From: Fomitopsis serialis
Taxonomy: Eukaryota; Basidiomycota; Agaricomycetes; Polyporales; Fomitopsidaceae
Reading direction: 5' to 3'
Length of the DNA stretch: 64,000 nt
Assembly: GCF_022376445.1 (NCBI RefSeq)
Contig: NW_025954995.1
Location: forward strand, 248,001 to 312,000
A program made the position numbers and the translations under genes. This document shows positions 33,634 to 45,819 of the stretch, one piece after another. How positions within the stretch are numbered: position 1 is the first letter of the stretch; each line of letters begins with the position of its first letter. The notes beneath the pieces were generated by a model. That model was not told the DNA's origin, did no database searches, and worked only from the letters and a program-made list of their open reading frames with translations.

Positions 33634-35570
33634 ATGGGCGCAGGGCAGTCCACTACCGCGAACTCCTCACAAACACCACCGCGCGCGTTGCATGTCCTAC
33701 GCGTCACACCGTCCTCGCCAGCCTCACGGACGAGCATCGAGCCTTTCTTTGACTTTGTGGTCGGATTCCAAGGCGACGACTTCTCCTCAACCGATAGTGC
33801 TGACGCGACAGAGCTTGAGAAGATAGTCGAGAACCATGAGGGGCGGACGCTGAACCTGTTGGTCTGGAACAGCAAAAGTCAGCAGACAAGAGGTGCCCTT
33901 CCATTTCTGGCTCTCACTCTCGGTCCTACTAAAGCAATCACCCGGGGACAGTCGTGCCAATTGTGCCCTCGAGGGACTGGGCTTTGCCACACACGACAGC
34001 TCCGGACCCGCAAGAACCGGAGGCAGGGCACAAACCCTCGCTGCTCGGACTTAGCATGCGCATTTGCCAACCTGAGCTCGCCCTCGATAACGTGTGGCAT
34101 GTGCTAGATGTTCTCGAAGGAAGTCCTGCCGAGAGCGCGGGATTGGTGCCATACGGCGACTGGATTATCGGATGGTCTGGAGGCGTGCTCAGTGCCGAGG
34201 GGGACTTCTACGAAGTCGTCGAGAATGTGCGTGTTCATTTTGGGCTCCTCGGCTCCGGTGTGTGCTGATATCGCATCTTCAGCATATCGAAAAGCCCCTC
34301 CGTGTGTATGTGTATTCATACGACTTCGAGTAAGTTCGGTGTTTGTAAGCATGCCGTGCCTGCACTCATGTCAATTGCAATACAGTACAATCCGGGAAGT
34401 TGTCCTCGTTCCCAATCGTCACTGGGGCGGAGAAGGACTGCTAGGATGCGTTTTCGGGCAAGTCTTTATCGCCCCGATCGGCGACGCGTTGCTGAGCTCG
34501 ATTCTTAATAGCTTCGGTCTGCTTCATCGTATTCCGCCAATACCTCCGGACAGAGAGCCGGGCTCGACGCCCCCAGAGCTGTCCGAGGAATACGAAGGCT
34601 ACGAGGACCAGCAGCTCTTCGTGCCTGCCGACTACCACGGGGAAAGCGAAGTCTCGGAGCAGGACCTTGACGAAGAGGAGCTGCGTTGGCAGCAGGAAGA
34701 GTGGATGCGTCGGTCGTATGCAAGCGCGAGCAGCTACGAGCATGTGTCTGCCAATGGCAATGAGACCATTTCTGCGTACGCGAGGCCGGTTGATGACTCG
34801 GATGAGCCGGCTTCTCTACAGGACGAAGACGAAGACAGTACAGTCGACGACCGTGATGACGATAATACTACCAATGACTGTGATGGTGGTAGCGGCGGCG
34901 GCAGGGCTAGCGAAGAGCAATTCATGCCCTCGTCACCGCTTGGTTACCCAGACAGTGCCGACGAACAGCTGGTGACTGCTGAAGAGCTCCAAAATATCCC
35001 AAGTAACGACATATCCCAGCCTATACCTGCCTCGCGGAACAACCATACTATACCCAAGGCTATTGACTTGCGCGATACCTCCCAATCGCCGCCCCCGGAC
35101 GCCCCTGAAGATGTCATTGATGGTGCTGTCCGAAGTACTCCAGTGCCGGTGCACGTCACACCTGTGCGGCCAGCGTTTTCTCCATTCCGCGTCGGGTCAC
35201 CCCGCATTGGTTCGCCGCGCCCTTCAACGCCGACTCCGAGGCTGGGATCATTTTCTTTCATGAATGGTGATTCGTCGCGACCGTCCTGAGTGTCATGCCC
35301 CCACTCAACGACCTTTGTGTCAACTAAGGTATCGGCATCAGCCCGCGCACGTCCACATGGGGCAGCAGTGGTGGCGTATACGACCTGTCGGCGAGAGATG
35401 CGTCTCCCGCGACAAGGGTGGGCCACATGCGAGGTGACGGCGGCGATCGCCAGAGCCATGACATTGATCGCGACGATGCCGTAAGTGAGGCTGATACCGA
35501 TACAACGGAGACGACGGAGATGGATAGCGAAGTGACTTCGCAGGCTGGCAGTCTCACGAGTATCGACTAG
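33634..35570 (+). CDS. GRH1: Golgi reassembly-stacking protein (GRASP/Grh1)
   Basis: A peripheral protein of the early secretory pathway with two PDZ-like GRASP domains; in fungi Grh1 works with Bug1 on COPII vesicle tethering and unconventional secretion. Exons: 33634-33892, 33952-34226, 34283-34329, 34386-34457, 34512-35266 and 35329-35570, totalling 1,650 nt (549 residues). MGAGQS fits an N-myristoylated start, as in animal GRASPs; yeast Grh1 is acetylated instead. PDZ1 shows PFFDFVVGF and LNLLVWNSK; PDZ2 shows WHVLDVLEGSPAESAGL, DWIIGWSGG and REVVLVPNRHWGGEGLLGC, then FGLLHRIP. The rest is acidic and Ser/Pro-rich, with repeated P-R-x-G-S-P phosphosite-like motifs. The fourth intron (34458-34511) uses a GC donor and is described separately. 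The last intron removes an in-frame stop at 35287-35289. Confidence 0.9.
34458..34511 (+). other. GC-AG intron of 54 nt, in frame and free of stops
   Basis: The donor is GCAAGT and the acceptor is AATAG. Removing it joins GCVFG to FGLLHRIP, matching the conserved GRASP motif (animal form G-x-G-Y-G-Y-L-H-R-I-P). Retaining it would add 18 residues without a frame change. Confidence 0.7.
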
Positions 35571-35871
35571 GATCTGGGATACTGAGGTCATGAGTGTTAT
35601 GACTTGTGCTCGGTATTGTGGATGGATGAATCAGGCTCGGCGTGTACCCCCCATCAGGGCGAAGTCAGGCCCTGCGCGTCGCTAGACGTCCCATTCAACT
35701 CCAGACTCGCGAGCTTTGAAAGCGGTTTGCGAAAAACACGGAGACAGTACTAGGTATGATACACGGAGGCAAGCATGCTAAACTACAGAAGTTACAATCG
35801 CGACTTGGTGGGTAGTGCGATATCGAAATCCGAAGACTTGAAGGCGAGAAGATGTGGGTCGCGACTATCCA
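35571..35871. other. Short convergent intergenic region, 301 nt
   Basis: This separates the stop codons of GRASP (+) and the MATH-BTB gene (-). It should hold both 3-prime ends. No other feature was seen. Confidence 0.4.
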
Positions 35872-38325
35872 TTATACTGTCGACCCCTCCTTCTCATTAT
35901 TCTCAGCGGCGTCAACAGGCCGCGGTTTGAATTCTAGGTTGAGTGCGATCACAGGCCAGACTGTATACACGGCGGACATTCAGACACGCCGCAAGGGAAA
36001 TAGAGGTGCAATCGCAAACATTCACCTTCTTCGAACCCCGGGTGTCTCCCAAGCCGTATTTGCTGCCATACATTGCGCATAGCGTCTGATTCCCGGATTT
36101 CATTCCAGTGATCAAGGAAGAACCGTACTTGGACCTGCACATGATCGCGCACAGAAGCGTTCCTGTGTGAGTATCCCCGGGATCGAACGTCTGACAATGA
36201 ATAGATCTGTCACCTTGCGCACGTCTTCAAATGCGGCGGAGAAAGTTGAGAACACTTCGTACGCAACGTTCCCCACTGTGAGTGACTTGACGATGTGCTG
36301 GAACGCGCGTTGCTTCAGTTCCTGCAGGTCAAGCTCTGCCCAGTGGCCGCGAATCAGCGCGGATCACGTAGGAAGCTGCCTTTACTCACTATCCGCCAAT
36401 CTGTAGACAGCTTTCGCAGAGCATGGCCGGGGCCTGCCGGTATCATTGTTCCTCTCCCACTGTGCGATCCACTCCCGACGCGAACGCGGAGTCGTGGACC
36501 CGATGGAAGTCGAGTTCTCTGCTTGTTGGTGATTGGGGCGTTGGCTGAACGCCGGAGCCTGGGATTCCGACATGGGTGTCGCCGGCACCAATGCAACCGC
36601 GTTTGGTGTAGTCGCGGCAGATGCCAGGAAGGTAGAAGATAGAGGAGCAAAGGCAATGGTGTCAGTGTATATCTGTGAGAACGAGTTCATCAGGCTGTCG
36701 CAACGCCCCGTCGAGAACGAGACTTACGTAGTACAGGACCGCGCGGTAGGTTGCATATGCCGCATCCCGGATAATGACCTGTGTCTTCGTAGGCCCAGGT
36801 GCAAGGGGGGTCGGGGCTAAGTCAGAGTCTCTGATATCCCGCTCCAAGGAGGATGGCACACTTCGTGGAGTCGAAGGATGAGATAATTTGGGGCGAACGT
36901 TTCGAACCTCCCCAGCGTTGGGTTCTTTACCCTGTTGAGGTTGGCCAAATTCAGCAGTGTCGGACAGCCAAGAACCGAGCATCTCTGAGGGAATACTCTC
37001 GACCGACACCGGTCTTCCTGCTGCAGGCGCCGGAAATGTAGTAGAATTGGCCGCCGTGCGATCATTGTCAGTGTCGACGACCATGGCGTCCTCATTGTCA
37101 TCCTCGTCATCGGAGTCCTCGAATTGTCTCATCGCGAAGCCCGCGCCGTGTGACTCCTCCCCGGAGTCAACAGCATCATCAGACCCACCGTGTCTAGTAT
37201 TCTCAGACAGAGAGCTGAATGAAGCTTCGGCAAAGCCAGAGTTGAACACTACGGAAATCGTCACCAGATGTCAGAGAGAGGGGATGTTTCTTACTGGTGT
37301 CGAAATACTCCACACGTCTAAGTAGTTGTCGAGCCGCATATATCCGTCTTGGAGGGGCCATTGATCTGCCTTGACGAGGCAGTATGAACTCCACATCAGA
37401 GTACACAGGACTAGAGCTGTTGCGTGAGAGCCTGCTGCATAAGTAATATAGCCACATACTCATCGAGGAGACCACCCATTGCATCCAGAAGGGCCTTTGG
37501 CACTACATGACGAGAAACGGTCGGCGCAGGTTCGGGGGCCGACGGGGATGTGGTGATCGTGCAGATCACCAGGAAGGCGTTCGCCTGCTTTACGCTGTTG
37601 GACAGATAGTACACCATATCTCTACGAGCAAATTGGGCCCATCCCCAATTTTGCGTCTAGCAATAAATGAGGTACAAGTTGTCTTCGATGGCGTCTGGAG
37701 CTACCTGATGTGAGAACGAATGGTCATGGGCTTCTTTACTATTGAACAAGATGTTTTTCTGCAGGCTGTGGCGTCCTTCAGTGACTATATCAGAAGTACG
37801 CACTATGAAACAACTAACTTCCGAAGCTCAAAGCCAAATTTGAAGACTCCTTCTCGGACCCATCTGGTAGCGGGTTTGTCATAACCCCTGGGGCTAATAT
37901 GGCTAGGCTCACTTTCCATCTATGGCGTTATCTTTCTCTTCAGCAGTAGGCTACCGCGGGTTAATTGCAAGCGAGACCAGCACGTCCAGGAGCTGCGTAC
38001 CTCGCAAGATAGGTATAAGCTGATGAAGGAGGCTCCTTCGGCGCTGACGCCACCCGAATTGGGGTAGAACAAAATCTACAGTCTCTTCAGAAGCAGCGGT
38101 TTTCTGGGTCGTCCTACCATACCTGCCACCGTCCGTCACCAAACTTAATGGACTTTGTGACTTTCGACTTCGCTTCCCCCTTGCTGCAGCGGTCTCGGTG
38201 ATCGGGGATCTCGATGATCTTGAATTAAACCGAACGCACCTTCCGTCAAACAGATTCTTGAGATTGCCGACAGTCCACTCCAGACGAATTGTAGTGCTCT
38301 CTTGGTATTCCGTAGCTGCTTCCAT
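35872..38325 (-). CDS. MATH-BTB domain protein
   Basis: Probable substrate adaptor for a cullin-3 ubiquitin ligase: MATH domains bind clients and BTB domains bind cullin-3. The ATG at 38325 begins MEAATEYQEST. MATH segments follow across several small exons: IRLEWTVGNLKNLFD, KFGDGRWQILFYPNSGG, ASFISLYLSCE, WVREGVFKFGFELR and NWGWAQFARRDMVYYL. The BTB part has PVYSDVEFILPRQG, RRIYAARQLLRRVEYFDTM, FNSGFAEASFS and AVYRLADKLDLQELKQRAF, with a long acidic and Ser/Pro-rich insertion between its early and late elements. The C-terminus contains RFFLDHWNEIRESDAMRN and ends after NLEFKPRPVDAAENNEKEG. About ten introns were inferred. One MATH junction near 37755-37820 is uncertain because the better donor does not keep frame. 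Confidence 0.8.
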
Positions 38326-38642
38326 CGCGAGGAAGCAGCGATGGGTCGCAGTCGAAGTTAGGAAGGAGTGCCACCACCGGCGACTTGGTGGCCAGATGTT
38401 GGACAATGTGGGGACACCTATAGGCGCTCATGGTGGCCAATTGGCGCTTGTTGAATGACGTCCAGTTCCAACTCTGACATTGGCTGAGTATGTACGCGGT
38501 TCTGTCGTCTGTCTGTTATCGATAGTTGTGGTCACTCCTGAAGGCCTCACAGTGTTGTGGTCGTCAACAACATGGGAATATATCGTAAATATTCAACAAG
38601 ACATATCAGCAACAGACTACTACGGTTTAGCGGTTCAACATC
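38326..38642. other. Intergenic, 317 nt
   Basis: This lies between the SART3-like stop codon and the MATH-BTB start codon, both on the minus strand, so it probably carries the MATH-BTB promoter. No open frame of interest. Confidence 0.4.
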
Positions 38643-41600
38643 TCATCCCAGCATCTTCCGGAAGTCGTCCTGTCCCTTTCCCTGCGCTGATGCTGAACCC
38701 TTCGGGTTCGCGCCAGCCGTAGTATCAGATGTTCTCGCGGCAGCAGATATAGCAGTAGCACGCTTCTTGTTGCCCAAACCGGCCCTGGGTCTGGACGCCG
38801 CTGTGCGAGGAATGAACATGCTCGGTCCTGCAGTGGGTGGCGGGGCAGTAGAAGCTGGATGGCGAGCCGCACGGGTTCCTCCTGGGGTGTCGTCGACTAA
38901 CTCCAGAGTATTCCCGTTGAATACCACGGGTTCTGTGCGGAGGAACAGCTTCCCGACATCCTGCCATGGATCGCATCAGTGGGATCTAGACCGAAAACGA
39001 GATCAAACATGGACTCACTGCTGCGCTCTCGAATTGAACCTCCGCTTCTGCCTTGTCGGCGAAAACTTCGACCCGTTTGACAGGCGCGAGCTTTTCAAGT
39101 GCTTGCTGCAATAGCCCTTCCTGCGTGTTGGCAGGCAAATTGCGGACGCGAACAGTGCGATTGCGAATCTCTGCACGGACATTGGGATCCCTGGAGGCAA
39201 TAAGTTTCTGCTGCGTCATCGGGACATGAGTTCACTTACTTGGCCCGTGCACGGACACGCGTATCTGCAAGCGTCACTGCCATACGTCGATTCTTTAGCT
39301 CATGGTTGTTGGCACTTAGTGCAGCCATCGCATCTTGCTTTATACGTCTCGAGTCAGGATATTTTCCGTGCGACCAACGATGCTTACCTCATTCTCGAAC
39401 TCAACAAAAGCGAAGCCTTTCGGGCGGCCTGTATTGTCGAGAGCCATCCTGACCTCTTTCACAGCACCATACTGTCGTAGAGGTCAGTTACGTGGATTTC
39501 CATTGAGTTGTCAGTACCTACCGTCTTGAATACATTCTCCAGATCCTCCTTGTTGGCGAACTTACTCAAGCCAGCAACGTATATCTCCCGATCATTGGCA
39601 TCGGCGTCCGACCGGTCCTTCCTGCGTTCAGGATTCGAGATGTAGACATTCAAGGTCAGGCCATTTTCAAGCTCCTGGTTGTGAAGCTCCAGAGCTGTCT
39701 GCGCAGATAGCTGCCGAAAACCTGATGAGATGCAGCGCGATGGCGAGAGTGGTTTACTGACCGGAGACGTGAATTGCACGTAGCAGAAACGTCGAGTGCT
39801 CTTGAACTTCTTGCTGGGCCATCGTACGTCGAAAATTGTTCCGTACTACCAACACTACTCAGTCTGACTGCCTCCATTCAAGCACAAAGCCATACCTTCG
39901 CGAACAGATTGCGAATGAACTTGTCGTCGGCCTTCTCGGGGAAATTCGTGACGTATAACGTAGACTGCCATGCAAGGTGCACCGCAACTTCCTGACCGTC
40001 TATGCGCTTTTTGTCTTTTGTCAGTGCAGCAGGAACACTATCCTATATGGCCCGTGAGTCGAGCAAAGAAGCTTGTGGCTTGATGTGCACGTACCCGCTC
40101 CATGAACTCGACAGTTGCCACCAAGGAATTTGGAAGTTGAGTCATTTTGATCTCCCGCATGGGCCCGCACTATTTCTCGTTAGCCAAGCTATTACATCTC
40201 ACATCACGTCGGCACGCACGTCCTTAAATAGTGCTCGGAGATCGTCTTCTTTTGCACCTGCAGGCAAATCTGCGACGAAGACCGTACAGTTTTCGCGATC
40301 GCTGAGACAACAGTGAGTGGTCACTACTAGAGCCATTAAAGAAGTACGGGATACCGTTTGAGCTGGAGAGGCTTTTGATCTGGAGCCCAAGTGAGCGAGT
40401 GCGGCACATGATCGACGGCAACGCACCTGTCTTCGCCTTCTTGTTGGCATCCTCCGAAGTAACTTCTTCCTCTGCTTTTCTCTTCGTGCCAGCAGACGCA
40501 CTTGGACCTGGATCAACGTCCATAGGTGCCGCTCCAGACTCTCCGCCCGTTACGGGTGGTACGGGCGCATCAGCAACCGATACCATGTTCGCTTGTTGCT
40601 CTGCGATGAGCTGCATCGCAGCGTACTCCGCTTTCTCCGCTTCCTTGGAATAGTAAGTATCAGCCGGGCAGACTGGGCAGAGTGGGCGTTCACCTTCTGG
40701 CGCCGTAGGTTCGTCTGTGCTCGAGCGAACTCAACTTGTCCATGGCCTCCTCAAGCGACTTGACACTGCCGTGTACTTGCTCGAACGCGATCCATGCGTC
40801 CCAAATGGCCTCGGGCCAGTCCAAATTCTTCATACATATGTCCTTGAAGACATGTCGTGCGGCGAAATCCTCTTTTGCCTGGCTGGAGACGACCGAAAGT
40901 GAGCGAACGCCAATCGAACACGAGGCTATGACGGCCTCACATCAGCGCCTCAGTGTAGTGAGTCCAGGCGATATAGCTCGTCTTGTAGTGCTTGGTAGCA
41001 TCGTCCCACAGTTCGTCAATGCGCTCAGACTTGTCTTCTAGCCGGGACAGCTGCACCAGGCTTTGAGACATGGGAATACGAAGTACATTGATCACAACTC
41101 ACGACGCCAGCGAAGAACTTCTCGACTCGGACCCTAGGATCACCTGCTGGCGACGCTGTGGGATTCATCTCAGGTCATCGTTGTTTATGCAGGCACGCAA
41201 AGTCAACTATTTACCTTGCCTGATCCTTTTAATACCGTCCAAAATGACCTCCTCGAGTGTTCCGAAGTTGTCTTTACCTGTGCCATCGTCTCACGTGAGT
41301 CATCAGAGAGTTGAGAGAAAGACGTTCAACCGACCAGTGGTCCACCAGTCTCCCATCAGCTCGTTCTCGTAACTAGCACGAGCAAGGACGACCGGCACTA
41401 GTTGTTCAGCATCCGCCTGAAGAGGTCGTATTGCCTTGGTTTTCTCATACGTAGCTGTGGTATGCTTGAGTCGTGCGACGCTTGGTCAAGCGGCTGTGCT
41501 TACCTGCAACTCCGGTCTCTTCATTATCAGCAAGCATGAAACGTTGCTAAAGACGGCATGAAGATAAACAGGTCAATACCCCAGGAAACCATTGGCTGTA

Positions 41601-42937
41601 CACACCAGGAAACGTATGTACCGCGCCCATACCTCCCCAGACGCCGGCACGCTCTTGAGCGCCCTCTGGAAGGTGGCAGCTTGGACATCCTTCTCTGCTT
41701 CTTGTATCCTCTGTATTGGAATCATCAGCTCCTACTAACACATCAACTTGCTCGGCCTACCAAAGAGTCGAGATAACCAATCCAGAAAGAACGCAAGACA
41801 GTCTCGGCGTTGGCCTCTCCATTCCAGCGGCGCTTGTCGGCTTCCGCAATGGCCCGCTCATACAATGTCTGCAAGACGAAGGGTCTGGCTTCTTACGCCG
41901 CTCAGATGCGATGTAGTACGCATAACCTTCCATAGAGAATCCAGATTGGGCCTTCCGTGACACGATATCAATCAGGCGATATCTGAGCTTCAGCGACTGT
42001 CATACGCACAAGGGAGGCCTCGAAACTCTCACGTTTCTCGTACGCCTTGACGGCCTGCGAACGCATCTTGAAGCCTCTACCATAAGTAATTCATATTCAT
42101 CTGGGGGCTTGAAGTTTGTCGTAAAGCTGGAATAGCTTTGGAACGTCTCGTCGTGGTCTAAGCATCGTCAGCAAAGGCACAGGCAAACCCACACTCAGGA
42201 CTCACTGGAGTGAGGTTGCTGGAGGCGCTCCAGAAGCATCGAATCCACTTGGTGTATTGATGCTGCTCTGCGCGTGCCATTAGCCTGTGTTGAATCAGGG
42301 CAATGGACAACGGACCTCTCATCCGGGGATGCATTCTGTAATTGCTCAAGTTCCCAATCCCTATACGCATCCCACAACGTGTGGCTCTGGATATGACTTT
42401 GCGTTAGAAATCATACGTTGCAGCGAAACCGTGCTTACCTCCGTCAAATGGCCTATACCCTTGGATGCGACTTCCGACATCGCTGCGTGCATCCAAGACA
42501 CCGAGAACAAGACTCCCAGATCATCTGGCTTCATCTCTGAAGAAGTAAAATGCTCATATCGTTCGACGAGAAAATCAAAATGTTTCCGCAGCGAGGGCAT
42601 AGCTGGCTTGAGCTCAGTGTCATAATATATACGGAGCAACACATTACGTACATAAGTAATCCTGCTCTGCCCGACCGAACAAGTCCAGGATCCCCTGCAG
42701 GTCCTCTGGAGACTCCAAGTTACTCGCTTGGATCTTGCGCTCAATGAGCGGTAACCAGACGTAATCTCCTGCGGCCCAGAAGGCAGTCACCATTTCCAGA
42801 GCAGAGTCCAGCTGGTCCTCCATCCCGGTCTGCTGAGCAATGCGTACATGCTCAACGTGGAGAGAGATGTCGTACGGATCTTCCGTCAGACGGTTTAGGA
42901 TATTAGACAAGGCCTCCAGAGCGTCAGTTTCGTCCAT
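38643..42937 (-). CDS. SART3: SART3/Prp24-type U6 snRNP recycling factor
   Basis: Anneals U4 and U6 snRNA during spliceosome recycling in the nucleus. The ATG at 42937 starts MDETDALEALSNILNRL. The N-terminal half carries HAT (half-TPR) repeats, for example VWLPLIERKIQA, FDFLVERYEHF and LWDAYRDWELEQL. The C-terminal half has four RRMs. Their first strands are CTVFVADLP (near 40290), STLYVTNFPEKADDKFIRNL (near 39950), REIYVAGLSKFANKEDLENV (near 39580) and RTVRVRNLPANTQEGLLQQA (near 39140). The protein ends with DDFRKMLG, the short Lsm-binding motif of this family. HAT repeats plus the Lsm motif favour the SART3 form over the short yeast Prp24. Many introns of about 50-60 nt are needed. I did not verify every junction. 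Confidence 0.85.
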
Positions 42938-43609
42938 TTTTGAGTGACAATGAGAGTGATAGTGTCTGGAACGATGAAGTCGGCAGGGTGTGGTGCAACA
43001 GTTCGCGCCTTTGGCGACCCGGCCAGGCTGGTACCTCAGAGAACAATCCACTAGCAAAGAGGGATTCTCGGCAGTTCAGCAACCTAGACAATCGCCGCGA
43101 GAGGTGCAGTTGTAACTGGCAATAGGTTGCGTTGCTCGTCACCGGAAGAGAGTCGACGACGGCATTCACGCGACCGCCAAACGCTGGAGCGCGTCGCACA
43201 CGTGATTCAGATGTGGTTTCAGCGACTCAGAGTCAGACGGGCTCAAATTCAAACCTCATGTCTATTGCCAACTTTGTCGAGTAACTTGCTGGCGGTATGC
43301 GTCGGCCTTGAACACATATTTTCTTGTCAGCCATTGCTTCTGACGGTGAGTCCTGCGTAGCACGCTGAATGCCATAGGCACTGATCGATGATCAGGACAG
43401 AAGGCCGCGCAAGGTGCCCACTGGCCAGTGGCTCGAGAACGCCGACAGACTTGAGTACAAGAGCATTACACCTTCCTGTCGTCGTGCGTATGTCTTCCCA
43501 TTGTACGAGGAAGCTCATTTCGCGTTCTGAAAACTTCTCAGATTCATTGGCCTTAGTGCCAGTTGACATCCGATACGCGAGCCACCTGTGGGATTGTCGA
43601 GCACTGTAT
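42938..43609. other. Divergent intergenic region, 672 nt
   Basis: Probable shared promoter region of the SART3-like gene (-) and the F-box gene (+). The F-box frame is open back to an ATG at 43388, so part of this region could be coding if that start is used. Confidence 0.4.
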
Positions 43610-45160
43610 ATGGCGGAGCACCTCTCCCCGGTCTTTTCGCTCCCTCCGGAACTCCTCTCGGAATGTTTCCATTTTTGCGCACTGGCCGGGACGTCAAATC
43701 CAGAATCAAGCTCATCCAACTACGCATGGATAGCGATATCGCATGTTTGTCACCACTGGCGCACTGTCGCGTTGAGCACTGTCAGGCTATGGAGCAGAGT
43801 AATCCTGAGCTCACAGCGAGAGTGGATGTCTGAGCTCCTGCGACGGTCAGGGCAAACTCCCCTGGACATATTTGCGGCGTTTCCGTCAACATATGCATCC
43901 GCTCAACACCGCGCCGACTGGATGGCGTCTTTTCAAGTCGTGCTCGGGGAGATCGCTCGTATTCATGCCTTGGTCTTCAAAAGCTTGCTTAGGCTCGATT
44001 ACCAAGTACTCGAGATGCTGAACAGTCCTGCGCCTCTTCTCCAGGACTTGAGCCTATATCAGGTGGATTTTGGTGCACTGGACGCTCCAGAAGATGGGCC
44101 ACTGCATACGGATCTTGTATCCCCATTTCGAGATACTCCGCGTCTACAGTCATTAACCCTTGTTCAATGTCATATCCCTTCGTTCGGTCTTGACGTCAAT
44201 TCGCTGAAGAGCCTCACAATCATCGGTTTTCCCTGGGGCGGAGTTTCAAGGGCACTCAGCATGCAAGCACTCATCACGACCTTGCGGTCGACTCCATTGC
44301 TAGGATCCCTCGTCATGAAGAATGCTACGCTTCCTACGTCGAGCACCTCAATTGTTCCATTGCCTAGTCCCGCAGTCACACTTCCTCAGTTGACCACCGC
44401 CTTGCTATACGGTTGCAGCACGGATATCGTACGACTCCTCGACCACTTGCGGCTCCCTGCATTGAAAACTCTCTACCTCGCCCTCGAAGCACCCTTGGTA
44501 GAGCCGCCGGAAAGGCTTGCCTCATCTATCGCGAGGACGATACAGTCCTTCGGTCAGCTGTCCAGTCTTTGTATCGACGGCGAGGTATATGAAGAATTCT
44601 CGCTCAGGGGATCCGTTAAGCCGCTCACAGGAGCCCGCCAGTCTTCTGTTGCGACACACTTCTTCAAACTCAGGGTTTCGAGTAACCGGTGCCGCCGAGT
44701 CCTCACTGCTTTCATCGAACATATGGTCTTCAATAGCGTGCGCAATCTGGCGATCACATCCGTCTGCCGCAAAAGAGTCTGGATGACGATTCTCCGACAA
44801 TGCCGGAATGTCTTTGAGCTCTCCGTGCGGGGAAAGAGAGCAACCCACATCCTCCAACAGATGCTTCAGGACCCCACTATGGACGCAGATGGGGAATCGA
44901 GTGAACAGTCGGCTTCCCTTCCCTTCCCACGTTTACGATCACTCTCGTTGGACGGCTTGCGCGAGCGAGACTTCTCGACCGATGTGCCGATCGCGAATCC
45001 CTTCGTGCAGTTCTGGATGGAGAGGCTCAATGAGCGCCGCGGACGCGACGACGACAGCCTGGTCGTCGTTCAGCAGATAGCCACCCACGCGACCATACCC
45101 AACGCCTTGCGAAGTCTCCACATTGCATTGGTACCGAAGGATGCGTGCGAGAGTGCCTGA
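43610..45160 (+). CDS. F-box protein with degenerate leucine-rich region
   Basis: Probable SCF ubiquitin-ligase adaptor. The single exon encodes 516 residues from the ATG at 43610 (MAEHLSPVF). The F-box-like motif spans about residues 8-60, with LPPELLSECFHFCA and then WIAISHVCHHWRTVAL, typical of the large Agaricomycete F-box family. Downstream are leucine-rich segments at irregular spacing (LQSLTLVQCHIPSF, LKSLTIIGFPWGG, LGSLVMKNATLP), consistent with a degenerate LRR fold for client binding. An in-frame ATG at 43388 would add 74 residues without F-box features; I prefer 43610 because the motif then begins near the N-terminus. The client is unknown. These genes form large, fast-evolving families in mushroom-forming fungi. 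Confidence 0.75.
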   Translation: MAEHLSPVFSLPPELLSECFHFCALAGTSNPESSSSNYAWIAISHVCHHWRTVALSTVRLWSRVILSSQREWMSELLRRSGQTPLDIFAAFPSTYASAQHRADWMASFQVVLGEIARIHALVFKSLLRLDYQVLEMLNSPAPLLQDLSLYQVDFGALDAPEDGPLHTDLVSPFRDTPRLQSLTLVQCHIPSFGLDVNSLKSLTIIGFPWGGVSRALSMQALITTLRSTPLLGSLVMKNATLPTSSTSIVPLPSPAVTLPQLTTALLYGCSTDIVRLLDHLRLPALKTLYLALEAPLVEPPERLASSIARTIQSFGQLSSLCIDGEVYEEFSLRGSVKPLTGARQSSVATHFFKLRVSSNRCRRVLTAFIEHMVFNSVRNLAITSVCRKRVWMTILRQCRNVFELSVRGKRATHILQQMLQDPTMDADGESSEQSASLPFPRLRSLSLDGLRERDFSTDVPIANPFVQFWMERLNERRGRDDDSLVVVQQIATHATIPNALRSLHIALVPKDACESA

Positions 45161-45819
45161 CCACACCGTCACGTTTCACCAAGGCCCTCTCCCTTTGACT
45201 GAGGGACGCCTACGACATCCGTGCATTTCTACGGACTACACATACACCCACGCCTACGTGATCGCTCGATATCGCGCCCTGGACGGCTACTCTCAATCCT
45301 GGCTGATATCACTCTTCCCTGAACCCCTGCGTGTCATGGGATGCTCAGTGTCGTCGCTGCTTCCCGGTGTCGTGGACATATGGTCACCCTATGTCCCGCG
45401 TGCACCCATCCCAACCGACCTGCCCAAAATATCCGCCCTCACGCATCGGGGTCTGCAGGAGTCGCCCATCGTCCTGCGGCCTCTAAGTATCTGATGTCTG
45501 ACCCCGACCATTAGTTGCAAAGCTCTCGCGAACCAGGTTGCACGTCATCCCACCCCCTTCACTGGGCTCTTTTGCCACCCCGTAGCATTGGGCTTCCGAC
45601 ATCATCTACCCGCCCTCTGGATCGAGTCGCACACTCGCCTTGGAACCGACTATTCCCCACTCAAAGCCGCTCCCTCACATCCGACATTTTCCCGTTCCAC
45701 GCGTTCGAGGACGGTTGTGCTTCAGGCGGCGATCCTTGTTATGGATTATGAACTCCGAGTCGCGAGCCAATCTCAGAGACTAGAGACGTCTCCCCGTTGC
45801 AGAACGACCCACGTCTCCG
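45161..45819. other. Intergenic, 659 nt upstream of GH131
   Basis: Overlapping short open frames only. It probably contains the promoter of the GH131 gene. No repeat or RNA gene recognised. Confidence 0.4.

Noticed and set aside
36030..36055. A possible tRNA B-box (GGTTCGA on the minus strand)
   Set aside because: It lies in coding sequence of the MATH-BTB gene (RHPGFEE) and has no matching A-box or cloverleaf arms.
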